From: Symbiodinium microadriaticum
Taxonomy: Eukaryota; Sar; Dinophyceae; Suessiales; Symbiodiniaceae
DNA length: 64,000 nt
Direction: 5' to 3'
NCBI GenBank assembly: GCA_001939145.1
Contig: LSRX01000481.1
Coordinates: 83,642 to 147,641, forward strand
A program made the translations under genes and the position numbers. This document shows positions 56,314-64,000 of this stretch, piece by piece (position 1 is the stretch's first letter; each line of letters opens with the position of its first letter). The notes below the pieces were generated by a model. The model made no database searches, was not told where the DNA came from, and saw nothing but the letters and a program-made list of their open reading frames with translations.

Positions 56314-57150
56314 GCCAGCCTTCGGGATAAGCCACAGGAAAGGCCGTGAAAGGCCCTTCCGACGTCACAGCATCTGGCAATTGGTAGGGGACATTGCCGT
56401 ACGAAAAGGAAAGACCGGAGCAGCCAGAGAAACCCGCTAGAGCATCAGCAAAAGTGTTGACCATGACACCGACGTGGCTATGCACATGGCAAAACAGAGT
56501 GTTGATTCTTGCTTGCACTCCTTGCCATAGGACCCTGGCGGCCTGCGCAAAACAGTCCGAAGCGGCAGCATGTCCCGCTGCGACCTGTAGCGCGGATGCA
56601 TTGTCCACCGCAACAGTCACCTGACGAGGGCGCGCTCCCATGTACATCTGCCATCTGTCAAGGGCAGCAGCACACCAAATAGCAGCGGCCTCAGAGACAA
56701 ACGAGACGCGACCAGCTGGCATCGAGGCAAAAGCGGCAGCCGGGAGCCAGGGAGTACTAGCAAGAAGCGCACCCTCCCAACCTAGGCGGTACCAGCGACC
56801 TTTGAAATGTCCCCAGACAGCGAAGGCCCATGAACCTCCGAACTGTCCACTGCCATCGGTGGCAATCAAGAGTGAGTGTGGCACTCCTCCTCCCCACTGC
56901 GGGAAAGCCTCCCAAGAGAAATGGAAATGAGCAGGTAGACTTGGCGGCAGGTGACCACGCAAGCATCTATGCCACCACAGCTGATGGAGCAACGCTTGGC
57001 CTTGAAACACTGTGCTAAGGTCAAGACTCCACCCCTCGTCATCTTCGGTCCACACAGGGGGTGACCCAAACGCTGGCAGGTAGCGGGCCAAAAGGTCGAG
57101 CGAGGATTGATGGGCGCCTTGATAATATGCGACGGAAGGCCGAGTCGAAG
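56279..57150 (-). CDS. RNase H domain of the giant non-LTR element
   Basis: A 270-codon frame (Met at 57091) contains the full RNase H catalytic set: LLIATDGSGQFGGSWAFAVW (Asp at about 56857), VSEAAAIWCAAALDRW (Glu), VTVAVDNASALQVAAGHAA (Asp), and CHVHSHVGVMVNTFADALAG (His and last Asp). Length and spacing fit the RNase H fold. It removes RNA from RNA:DNA hybrids during element replication. Its place ahead of the endonuclease and RT is the odd point. A frameshift at about 56310 leads into the linker before the endonuclease. Confidence 0.8.
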
Positions 57151-57850
57151 CAAGATCCTGGCTGGCCCAACCTGCTCCCCGGCTCCCCTGCGGAATGTCA
57201 TACGAGCGTGAGCAGGAGGCCTGTACGGCATTATCTCCTCTGGTACGTCGTGCAATGGTGGGCTCATGGTAGCGAGCAAAAGAAGGAAACCGAGATGAGT
57301 TGAGAACAGACTGGCGCCTACCAACAGGCCGAGGCAGGCTTTACGCAGGCCGGCGAAGCATATAGGCAGGACGTGCAAAGCGTGACTAGGAGCAACACGA
57401 CTCCCTCGGCTTTGTGCACTCTCACCGACAAAGACAATATCCCCATTGCGCAAAGGCGGGAAAGTATCTTCGTCTTGGGGTTGCCCCAGAAGAGAAACGC
57501 AGGACTCTCTCGTTTCCGCAATGCGGGAAATAGAATACCGACTGGCACAGGGCAAGACTTCATGAACCTGACCTCGGAGAGTATTCCCGACAAGTCTCTC
57601 AATAATGATATTACAATGATCGACATTCTCAGAGCATTGACATAGATGAACCTCGGCAGAGTATGCCCAGGGGACTGGAACCCATCGGCCCGGATATCGA
57701 CGAGAAAAAGCGCCGACAAATGTCTGCAAATCAGCACTCCATCGAGCGGGCGCGGGCATTTCCGTGCGTGCAGGCCATATACCGTTACGCCAAAGCACAA
57801 CCGGTAGCATGCAATGCACCTCAAAGTCGAAGCTCCACACCGCCGCCGAC
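57150..57850 (-). pseudogene. Giant non-LTR element, module region, part 6
   Basis: Within the 455-codon frame 58233-56866, the coherent part runs from about 57850 to 57150: VVLWRNGIWPARTEMPAPAR, LQTFVGAFSRRYPGRWVPVP, then FPPLRNGDIVFVGE (Gly-Asp at about 57440) and a hydrophobic stretch (LGLLVGASLFSTHLGFLLLL, 57339-57268). The first and last thirds of that frame are shadows of neighbouring frames. This is the last module before RNase H. Confidence 0.5.
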
Positions 57851-58462
57851 CTCACCTGCTTGGCGGAAGATAGGAGCTTGATATATATCGTGGTCACTAC
57901 CAAACTGAAAAGCCAGAACAACATCGCCATTTCGCCAGTCGGCGGCTTCACTATCCGAGCGCATAGCCGACTGGATGGAAATCGGCGCCCTGATGGACAT
58001 AAGCGAGCCTGGAGTACAGCGGCGTAAGTAAGCAAGCACCCACGGGAGGTCAGCGCGTGTAGGTATGATAGCTGCCATCTGCCAACCTGGAGCAACCACA
58101 GCAATGCAGACCAACTGCCGACATGGCGGAACAGGGACATACAGAGCGGTTTGCTGCCAAACCGACGGCCACAAAGGCATAATGTTAGTGTACCAGAACG
58201 GTTCCTGACCGGAGAGCTGTATGCGGAGCTCATCGGCTGTCATGTCCGGAGACACCGGGACCTCATCGCTGACCTCTGTGTAGGGTGACATAATCCGAGC
58301 CTGTTGTCCTGGCGAAACAGACTCATGGCCGGCACGTTGGGCGGGAGCGAGTCGCCAGGGGAACTTGCCAACCGGCACAGGATCAAGATGCTGCTGCTCT
58401 AACGGTGGTGCAACCATAGCCGACCCAGCTATACCCCTTAATACCAGGAAGACGAACGCCAT
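57821..58462 (-). pseudogene. Giant non-LTR element, module region, part 5
   Basis: 213 codons beginning with a hydrophobic stretch (AFVFLVLRGIAGSAM), then a Pro-rich linker, then a module with FWYTNIMPLWPSVWQQTALY, LVCIAVVAPGWQMAAIIP, and the terminal AADWRNGDVVLAF (Gly-Asp at about 57928). The LVCIAVV...IIPT..LP pattern matches LVCVVLQ...LLPTPLP near 60.35 kb. The frame is lost after about 57850. Confidence 0.5.
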
Positions 58463-58800
58463 CGAAAACCGAAGGCGAGCATGGTAAAGGCAGCTGTCGT
58501 TCCAGAGTCGGCAATCTCCTCATTGACAGGGACGAAGACATCACCGTCGCGAGGCCAGGGATGCACAAGCTTAGCGCGCACGTCGTCCCGCCATTTCCAG
58601 CCGGCCGGGATACGATGCTCGGGTCCACGCTCATCGCCTTCTCGAAAACTGAGCCTACGACACTCGGTCAACGCCAAGCGACCTGGCTGTAGGAGGAGAA
58701 CATGGGCTTCCCCGGGTGGGGACTGCTGCACGAAAGCAACCCGGTGATGTGGCAAGCGCGGTACTGGAATCCAACGCTCGTCCGGGCAAACTGCGTCCAT
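58438..58800 (-). pseudogene. Giant non-LTR element, module region, part 4
   Basis: A frame of 120 codons starting MDAVCPDERWIPVPRLPHHR takes over where the previous frame becomes incoherent. It contains AHVLLLQPGRLALTECRRLS and ends its module with PWPRDGDVFVPVNEE (Gly-Asp at about 58545), the same terminal pattern as the neighbouring modules. It leads to the hydrophobic stretch that begins the next frame (58462). Confidence 0.5.
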
Positions 58801-60421
58801 CGCTAAAACCTAGATTAACAGGAGACCAAAATGAACCCCCAGGGATATGCTTCAAGACGCGTTGGCGCACAAGGGAAACATGCGGCTCCCAGACTTCAAC
58901 CCAACCGCCAACTTGGACCTGAAAATTCAAGTGCCAGATGTTCATGTGAGGTAAGCTGGCCAAGTCAACAACACGACGGATCGGTCTGCCGCGGTACTGG
59001 GGGTGGCACATATCCGTATATAGCTCAAAAGTGTCTCCGCGTCGCAACCGAGCTATGGCATCGGGACTCCGGGCAAGCTGCCGGAGAGCCGGCGGGGGAG
59101 TAATGGTCAAGCCCCATCCTTGCACTAAGCGTCTGACGCAGGCGCCAAGATGGCGGAAGGAGCCGTACGCAGGCAGCACCGTAGCCCTGGTGGTGTCGGC
59201 CGTCTGGACGACAACCGTAGCGAAGGACCCAGCCGCTGCAGGGAGAAGAGTCGCAGGCGAAGCAGCATCATCACCGCCAAGGACAATGAAATCGGCGACC
59301 CAAGGCCCGGCTTCCCCACGCAAGACATGCATGAGGGAACTACGCGTAACATCCCGGACAAAGTGTGCGGGCTGTCCACGACCCCGGAACGGGCAGAGGA
59401 CAGAATAATGGCATCTGCCTCGAGAGCTGACCTCCAAAGCTGGCTGCTCGCAGTCGTGACGCCAGCAGCCCAGCCGTGGACTTTCAGCCCGACGCCCAAC
59501 CCTGGTTGGGGGCGAGCGGGAGCGGCGTAGTGGCTCTTGGTCCTGAATAGCAAGCATGCCATAGGCTGGACTGGCACCTAGGCCAAGCAAGCTAGCAGCA
59601 CAGACAGCTCCCGGAAAGCGCAGAAAGAGGCAAAGAAAGGGGGCCAACCCGCGTACACCTCTGGAACTGGAGGACCAGAGGGAGCGCCACGGCGAGCGCG
59701 CGCCTTCCAGCTCAATCGTGTCTTGGACAACATCCCCATTACGCATTACGATCGGGGCGTGCACAGTACAATCAGCGGTGCCCAGCACACGAATATGATT
59801 ACCCGTAGTACGCAGAGCAGAGCTCAGGCTCCCACGCGACGAAATTTCATCAACAGAAATGCATCGCAGAGTGTTAGCATCCTCTGCGAGGACCGCAACA
59901 CGCCCAGGAGACTCTGCAACCCGAATAAGTTGCGGGATATTCGAAGGGCTCCAAATGACAGGGGTCCAACGGCCCGGAAAGCTGTGAGCGAAAGCTCCCA
60001 GAAAAGTCAAGCACGAAGGATCCCAAACCGACCCAGCAGGCACCCATGTCAATATCGGTTGCCTCAAGTCTGGAAGCCAAGCATATATAGGCATGCGGAC
60101 AGCAATCTTGTCACGGCGAGTCCAGAGAACATGGTCTTTCAACTTGGTAGGTCTGGCCGCCTCGAAATCAGCACCATCAGCTCGGCAGGCGAGGAGCGGG
60201 CCTTGCGGCTCAACCAGCTGCCGTGCGTGCACCCCAGGTGGAACACGTACTTGGCCAACCTCCCATCCAGTAAGGTACTGTATGGCCTGACAAAGCCTAG
60301 TGTAGGGGAGAGGAGTGGGTAGAAGGACAGACCTAAATAAAGGCCCGATTATGTTGGAGGACCACACACACCAGATTAGATCCAGCGGGACCTCGAGGAA
60401 CAAACCATATTCTATCATCAC
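58655..60421 (-). CDS. Giant non-LTR element, module region, part 3
   Basis: Open for 588 codons; the coherent part ends near 58800. It holds at least three modules ending in ADGADFEA (about 60181), HAPIVMRNGDVVQD (about 59743) and ARLRRGDTFELY (about 59041). LTFLGAFAHSFPGRWTPVIW here closely parallels LQTFVGAFSRRYPGRWVPVP in the next piece but one. The hydrophobic stretch APFLCLFLRFPGAVCAASLL (about 59650-59576) ends with ASPAYGM and is followed by an Arg/Ser/Pro-rich linker. No catalytic motif is visible. Confidence 0.55.
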   Translation of the reverse strand: MMIEYGLFLEVPLDLIWCVWSSNIIGPLFRSVLLPTPLPYTRLCQAIQYLTGWEVGQVRVPPGVHARQLVEPQGPLLACRADGADFEAARPTKLKDHVLWTRRDKIAVRMPIYAWLPDLRQPILTWVPAGSVWDPSCLTFLGAFAHSFPGRWTPVIWSPSNIPQLIRVAESPGRVAVLAEDANTLRCISVDEISSRGSLSSALRTTGNHIRVLGTADCTVHAPIVMRNGDVVQDTIELEGARSPWRSLWSSSSRGVRGLAPFLCLFLRFPGAVCAASLLGLGASPAYGMLAIQDQEPLRRSRSPPTRVGRRAESPRLGCWRHDCEQPALEVSSRGRCHYSVLCPFRGRGQPAHFVRDVTRSSLMHVLRGEAGPWVADFIVLGGDDAASPATLLPAAAGSFATVVVQTADTTRATVLPAYGSFRHLGACVRRLVQGWGLTITPPPALRQLARSPDAIARLRRGDTFELYTDMCHPQYRGRPIRRVVDLASLPHMNIWHLNFQVQVGGWVEVWEPHVSLVRQRVLKHIPGGSFWSPVNLGFSDGRSLPGRALDSSTALATSPGCFRAAVPTRGSPCSPPTARSLGVDRVS

Positions 60422-60574
60422 TTAATCCCGGCCAAATTGGAGTAAAGTCCGAGACAGCGTCAGGTTGTTGATATCGCTCCCAGACGCTTTCCACCGAGCA
60501 GTCAGCCCGGCATGGACCACTCCAGGGGCAAACCAAAGAAAATCGAACTGACACATCTTGGCTGACATCCCCTC

Positions 60575-62353
60575 CTACCTGAGTAATCCTGCAACACTTC
60601 GCGAAAGTATATTGTGCGGAATGAACCACGGCGGAAAGGACTTGACACTGAGACTGGCGACAGGGGATTCTGAAAAAGCGAGCAAGAGTACGATCCAAGC
60701 AGCCCGAGGTGAAGCCCAGCCAGCCAGAAATACCAAAAGCCCAAGACCAGGGCGGGGACGGGGACACCCTGCCGGATCAGAAGCATGAGACTGCTCAGCG
60801 CCAGTTGGCTCAGGCGTCTCTCTTGCAGCCGGGGCACTCTCCCCAGCGGGAGCACTACATAACTCGAGAATATTAGCTAGCGCAGTTTCACATCGTAGGG
60901 TAAGATCCTGCAAGCGATCTGTCACAGACCGCAGCTCGTACAAGCCAGCAGGCGAAGCTCGGCCAGCGACCAGAGCCTCTTCCCCTCTTGGTCCTCGACA
61001 GAGCGCGTAGTCGAACTGCGGAATCCATGGCATATCCGGCGGTGACTCCCAAGGAGAGGCACTGGAAGACGCGGTGACTTCCCCAGTGCGCACAACGTGG
61101 AGGATAGTACCATGAGGCGGTGTCGCCAGCGTAGTGCCATAAGCATAAATGCGGCCGTTATGCTGAAGCCCGAACTGTCCTCGCAGCAGCCCGTCGACTC
61201 CGAAAGCTTCACCGGCTTCCCGGGCAAGCATGGGCCAGTCTATGTGGCCTGGCGCAGCAGCAACTACAGAACCCCTGCCTCTGTAGTGCAGTAACCAGAA
61301 AAGATAAGGCGGACTGACCCCACTGGGGTAATGTATAACATGTCCTGAATCGTGCAGCTGGCTGGGTAGAGTCCAGTCGAAGATGCCATCATGACCCACC
61401 CCGCGTGATGTTTCCGCGACTGCTCGCGCCAACAGGGCAGGATCCGGTCGAGCAGTATATGGGACCACGACTGGCGCCGCCAGCGAATGAGTCCAAATAT
61501 GGGTGATGCGGGGAGCTTCCATCACCGTGCCCCATCCTACCTGAGATCGTGCCACAGAGATTTGCTGTGTCTGCATCCCATGTGCTCCGACACAGAGCCA
61601 CAAGGCCCAGAGAAAGGCTGACATTGAGCGCCGAGCGCGACTCGCAGCCGTGCCGATGCTTGCCTCTGTCAACACAAGGCCAGCAAGTGTCACATAGCCA
61701 TGCACCGGCGACAAAGGCACCGCCATGGTGGCCCGGACCCCTTGTGGCAAACGGATCAGCCCGTCCACTTCGGGAGATGGCGCGACACTGACGGCCTGCC
61801 CATGTGAGTTCAAGGTAGCGACCAACCGATTGTTGCCGTCATACCAAGGCATCACTGGTCGAAGAAGCTCTCTAGAGACCCCATCACGCACGATCCACCA
61901 AACCGTGTTACCAGGCGGGACAGACAGTAATTCAAGCGTGGTGCCACGCGTGTCGAAGGCAACATGCAGTATACGATGTATATCCTCATGCCCAGCGGCG
62001 CGAAGGGAAGCTTCCAGTACCTGATCGGAGGCAGTGCGATCCAAGTCGAGAGCTCTGGGCCCCTCATTCGGAACCCAGAGTTGGATCCGGACCCATGGCG
62101 TGGGGGCATGATGGCGAACATAAGCAGCCAAAGATTGAACACCGACAGCAAAATGTGTGTTCTGACACGCAAGCTCATGACACCAGGCTGTAGTACAGGG
62201 TCTCGACGGGTCCTGCCCAACAGTGATCTCATCCTCTGTGTCACTACTAGATACTGCATCAACAAAAGTGGCCCAACACCCCGCACTCATAGGGACACTG
62301 ACGAACCAAGGTAGGCGTGCCGCCCACAATGCCAAGCACACCCCCAACATCAC
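60575..62353 (-). CDS. Giant non-LTR element, module region, part 2
   Basis: Open for 592 codons. Three hydrophobic, signal-like stretches stand out: MLGVCLALWAARLPWFVSV (62350-62294), FLWALWLCVGAHGM (near 61600) and LGLLVFLAGWASPRAAWIVL (about 60748-60680). Between the last two lies a module with GHVIHYPSGVSPPYLFWLLH and a terminal PPHGTILHVV, aligned with the GD-ending modules elsewhere. The region before the third stretch is Pro/Ala/Glu rich. The last 30 codons are probably out of frame: a coherent module continues in frame 60767-60333 (LVCVVLQHN). Confidence 0.55.
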   Translation of the reverse strand: MMLGVCLALWAARLPWFVSVPMSAGCWATFVDAVSSSDTEDEITVGQDPSRPCTTAWCHELACQNTHFAVGVQSLAAYVRHHAPTPWVRIQLWVPNEGPRALDLDRTASDQVLEASLRAAGHEDIHRILHVAFDTRGTTLELLSVPPGNTVWWIVRDGVSRELLRPVMPWYDGNNRLVATLNSHGQAVSVAPSPEVDGLIRLPQGVRATMAVPLSPVHGYVTLAGLVLTEASIGTAASRARRSMSAFLWALWLCVGAHGMQTQQISVARSQVGWGTVMEAPRITHIWTHSLAAPVVVPYTARPDPALLARAVAETSRGVGHDGIFDWTLPSQLHDSGHVIHYPSGVSPPYLFWLLHYRGRGSVVAAAPGHIDWPMLAREAGEAFGVDGLLRGQFGLQHNGRIYAYGTTLATPPHGTILHVVRTGEVTASSSASPWESPPDMPWIPQFDYALCRGPRGEEALVAGRASPAGLYELRSVTDRLQDLTLRCETALANILELCSAPAGESAPAARETPEPTGAEQSHASDPAGCPRPRPGLGLLVFLAGWASPRAAWIVLLLAFSESPVASLSVKSFPPWFIPHNILSRSVAGLLR

Positions 62354-62563
62354 AGTCCGACCTGCCGCAGCCGCGCTCCGACTGGGTTCTCTGCCCCAGG
62401 TCTTCGCTCATTATCTGGCACAGGTCAGGAAGTAACCGACTCTGAGGGATATGCCGCGGCATACAAGTAAGGGTCACAGCCTTCATGGAAGAGATGCCCA
62501 CACTGCCCGGACAAAGCCACGATGTCCTGCGGATACACCCAAGCTTGTTCCGAGCCGTGGATA

Positions 62564-64000
62564 CTAGATCCTGGCAGATCCCAAGGGGTAAGCCCCCCCA
62601 AGGGTAAGGACCTCATTCCAGGTAACGACAGCCGTACACGCAGCGTAGACCCAATTCCCCACCCGAATAGCCCACTTGTGGTATCCGGCTATGCAGGGTA
62701 GAGTGCACCGAACGCGCATGTGGGGACAGTCAAGATGATGCAACGTACCTCCAGGTGAGAGGCGGTCATCAAAAGAACATCCAAGCGCTCGCCTGGGTAC
62801 TGGTAATGACCCCGATATCAACGGCGAAGAGGCCATTGGCCAATGAAGGGAGTTGGTTTGCGACCCCACAGATCTAAAGGCCGGAAGGCCAGCACCGTGA
62901 CCCCAGTCGATCCCAACAGCATTGGGATGGGAAGCAAGGTCATGGCGCACTATCTCATCAGCTTGCGAGATACTCCACCCCGTGCCTATGGCGCGACACG
63001 CATCCAACCCTAAAACTATCTGCGTAAACCGAGGGCCCGCCGAGGCCCCATTTAGGCGGGAAGTGTGACATCGAAGGCACATGGGTTGTCGAGGCAGTAC
63101 GCTGCCCCAGAAGACACTGTCGTAAGCCAGATGGAGAAGCGACATGCACGTGAGTGCCGACCCCGGAACGTCATCGACCGTGGTCACAACAGGTCGTATG
63201 AGCACTGCGTCCGCATCGACAAGAACAACTGTGAGAGTGTCTTGATCGCGACGAGGCAGGCAATACAACTCAAAAGGGTACCCCATAAGCTCAATAGGAC
63301 GAAGCGAAAGGCCGAGACATCTTTGACGACCTAGCCACTGCATCATCGCAGCATTCAGCGTATCCAGAGTAGTTGCTGGCGGAATGTCGAGCTGAATCAA
63401 CCCTATATCAGCAGCAGTAACAAAAACCGAACGATGCTGCGAAGAGCTAGTCTGGGCCCTAATAGAGAATTTTCCTACCTCAATGGGAGGTGCGGCTTCA
63501 TCAGGGCACAATCTAATGACATCGCCATGCCGAACCGGTGACTTGGCGCAGTCGGCAAATCGGAACAGCTGGCCTGGGACAAGCGCTTGCACGGCTTGCA
63601 GCACCAGCACACCAAAGCCTTGCCGAGGAACATCCAGGCAAATAAGATCCCGACCTGTGTCCGCCAACACCGTAACCATCGCAGAATCTGTGGCGACAGC
63701 AACCAAATGGATGCCCCTCCCTAGCAGAGGAGGATCAACCAAAGCACAGCGCCCTCGCCCAAGTTGGCCCTGCACTTCGCGTAACTGCTCCCGAAAGCAC
63801 AAGGCGGATGCCCCTGCCGAAACGTAAAGACGAAGACGCTCTCCGGGACCCCAAACACAAAAACGAAATTGCAAATCAGGGTCAATGTCGACAAATGGAG
63901 CAAGGAGCTCACGTGAGTCCAAAGACCCCAAGTGCTTCGCTAGTGCTTTGTGCTCATGAACGCCAGCAACAGGCCCGACCTCCGAGCAGCACTCACATCG
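62564..64000 (-). CDS. Giant non-LTR element, N-terminal module region, part 1 (open at window edge)
   Basis: The minus frame is open from the last base of the window to 62564. It contains a module ending in SPVRHGDVIRLC (Gly-Asp codons at about 63526), preceded by AMVTVLADTGRDLICLDVPR. It also has a Cys/His-bearing stretch (QPMCLRCHTSRLNG; near its end LDCPHMRVRCTLP). After about 62620 the coherent reading moves to frame 62616-62425 (GGLTPWDLPGSSIHGSEQAW, then QCGHLFHEGC, a CxxH...C pattern). No enzyme motif. The true start is upstream of the window. Confidence 0.6.
   Translation of the reverse strand, partial: RCECCSEVGPVAGVHEHKALAKHLGSLDSRELLAPFVDIDPDLQFRFCVWGPGERLRLYVSAGASALCFREQLREVQGQLGRGRCALVDPPLLGRGIHLVAVATDSAMVTVLADTGRDLICLDVPRQGFGVLVLQAVQALVPGQLFRFADCAKSPVRHGDVIRLCPDEAAPPIEVGKFSIRAQTSSSQHRSVFVTAADIGLIQLDIPPATTLDTLNAAMMQWLGRQRCLGLSLRPIELMGYPFELYCLPRRDQDTLTVVLVDADAVLIRPVVTTVDDVPGSALTCMSLLHLAYDSVFWGSVLPRQPMCLRCHTSRLNGASAGPRFTQIVLGLDACRAIGTGWSISQADEIVRHDLASHPNAVGIDWGHGAGLPAFRSVGSQTNSLHWPMASSPLISGSLPVPRRALGCSFDDRLSPGGTLHHLDCPHMRVRCTLPCIAGYHKWAIRVGNWVYAACTAVVTWNEVLTLGGAYPLGSARI

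Larger units (their letters stand above)
51630..64000 (-). mobile_element. Giant non-LTR retroelement, RNase H - endonuclease - RT - zinc fingers, runs off right edge
   Basis: A continuous chain of overlapping minus-strand frames from the right edge to 51749. Domain order is: repeated modules (64.0 to about 57.2 kb), RNase H (56.86-56.44), AP-type endonuclease (56.17-55.32), RT (about 54.6-53.6), thumb and two zinc fingers (52.87-52.69), then a long C-terminal region. Each junction between frames falls inside a coherent protein reading, so the frames are pieces of one ancestral ORF broken by indels. RNase H ahead of the endonuclease is not the usual order in I-clade LINEs, where it follows RT. 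The 5' end is outside the window; the 3' end meets the telomere-like satellite. Confidence 0.8.

Noticed and set aside
1-64000. Dinoflagellate spliced-leader relics (CCGTAGCCATTTTGGCTCAAG) at gene starts
   Set aside because: Looked for on both strands by eye; only short chance matches such as CTTGAGCCA near 45307 were seen.

Overview
The window looks like nuclear DNA of a dinoflagellate, most likely a Symbiodiniaceae-type alga. No single hallmark proves this. It rests on several things together: a very sparse host-gene landscape, short exons separated by short introns with at least one GC-type donor, long decayed retroelements whose protein segments resemble those I know from dinoflagellate genomes, telomere-like CCCTAAA satellite, and coding signal almost wholly on one strand. 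I saw no rRNA, tRNA, CRISPR array, prokaryotic operon or intact spliced-leader relic.

Layout (nearly everything supportable is on the minus strand). 1-5.5 kb: a decayed Ty1/copia-type LTR retrotransposon cut by the left edge (gag, zinc knuckle, DSGA protease, a roughly 200-residue domain of dinoflagellate copia elements, integrase fragments). 11.06-11.97 kb: a multi-exon leucine-rich-repeat gene whose exons splice into regular LRR units. 16.0-17.25 kb: a multi-pass membrane protein gene. 26.65-29.0 kb: remains of a tyrosine-recombinase-like mobile ORF. 29.37-29.81 kb: four short exons of a FOXRED1-like FAD oxidoreductase with three introns of 51-76 bases. 31.5-33.6 kb: two paralogous coding segments. 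36.2-37.5 kb: an unrecognised coding segment with an apparent frameshift.

41.2-48.3 kb holds two direct repeats of about 300 bp around a Penelope-like element with permuted domains (GIY-YIG nuclease upstream of the reverse transcriptase), inside which a block of about 550 bp of the RT has been inverted. A second fragment there (42.0-43.9 kb) has an endonuclease-like tail. 50.7-51.6 kb is a run of microsatellites plus a telomere-like satellite.

51.6-64.0 kb, running off the right edge, is a giant non-LTR retroelement of more than 12 kb with a domain order I regard as unusual: repeated modules with recurrent hydrophobic stretches, then RNase H, AP-type endonuclease, RT (WADD active site), and zinc fingers. 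It is broken by about ten frame changes but keeps almost all catalytic residues. This element and its modular N-terminal region are the best candidates for something not well described.

The host genes do not form a pathway. The window reads as a retroelement-rich intergenic landscape with a few host-gene islands, all co-oriented.
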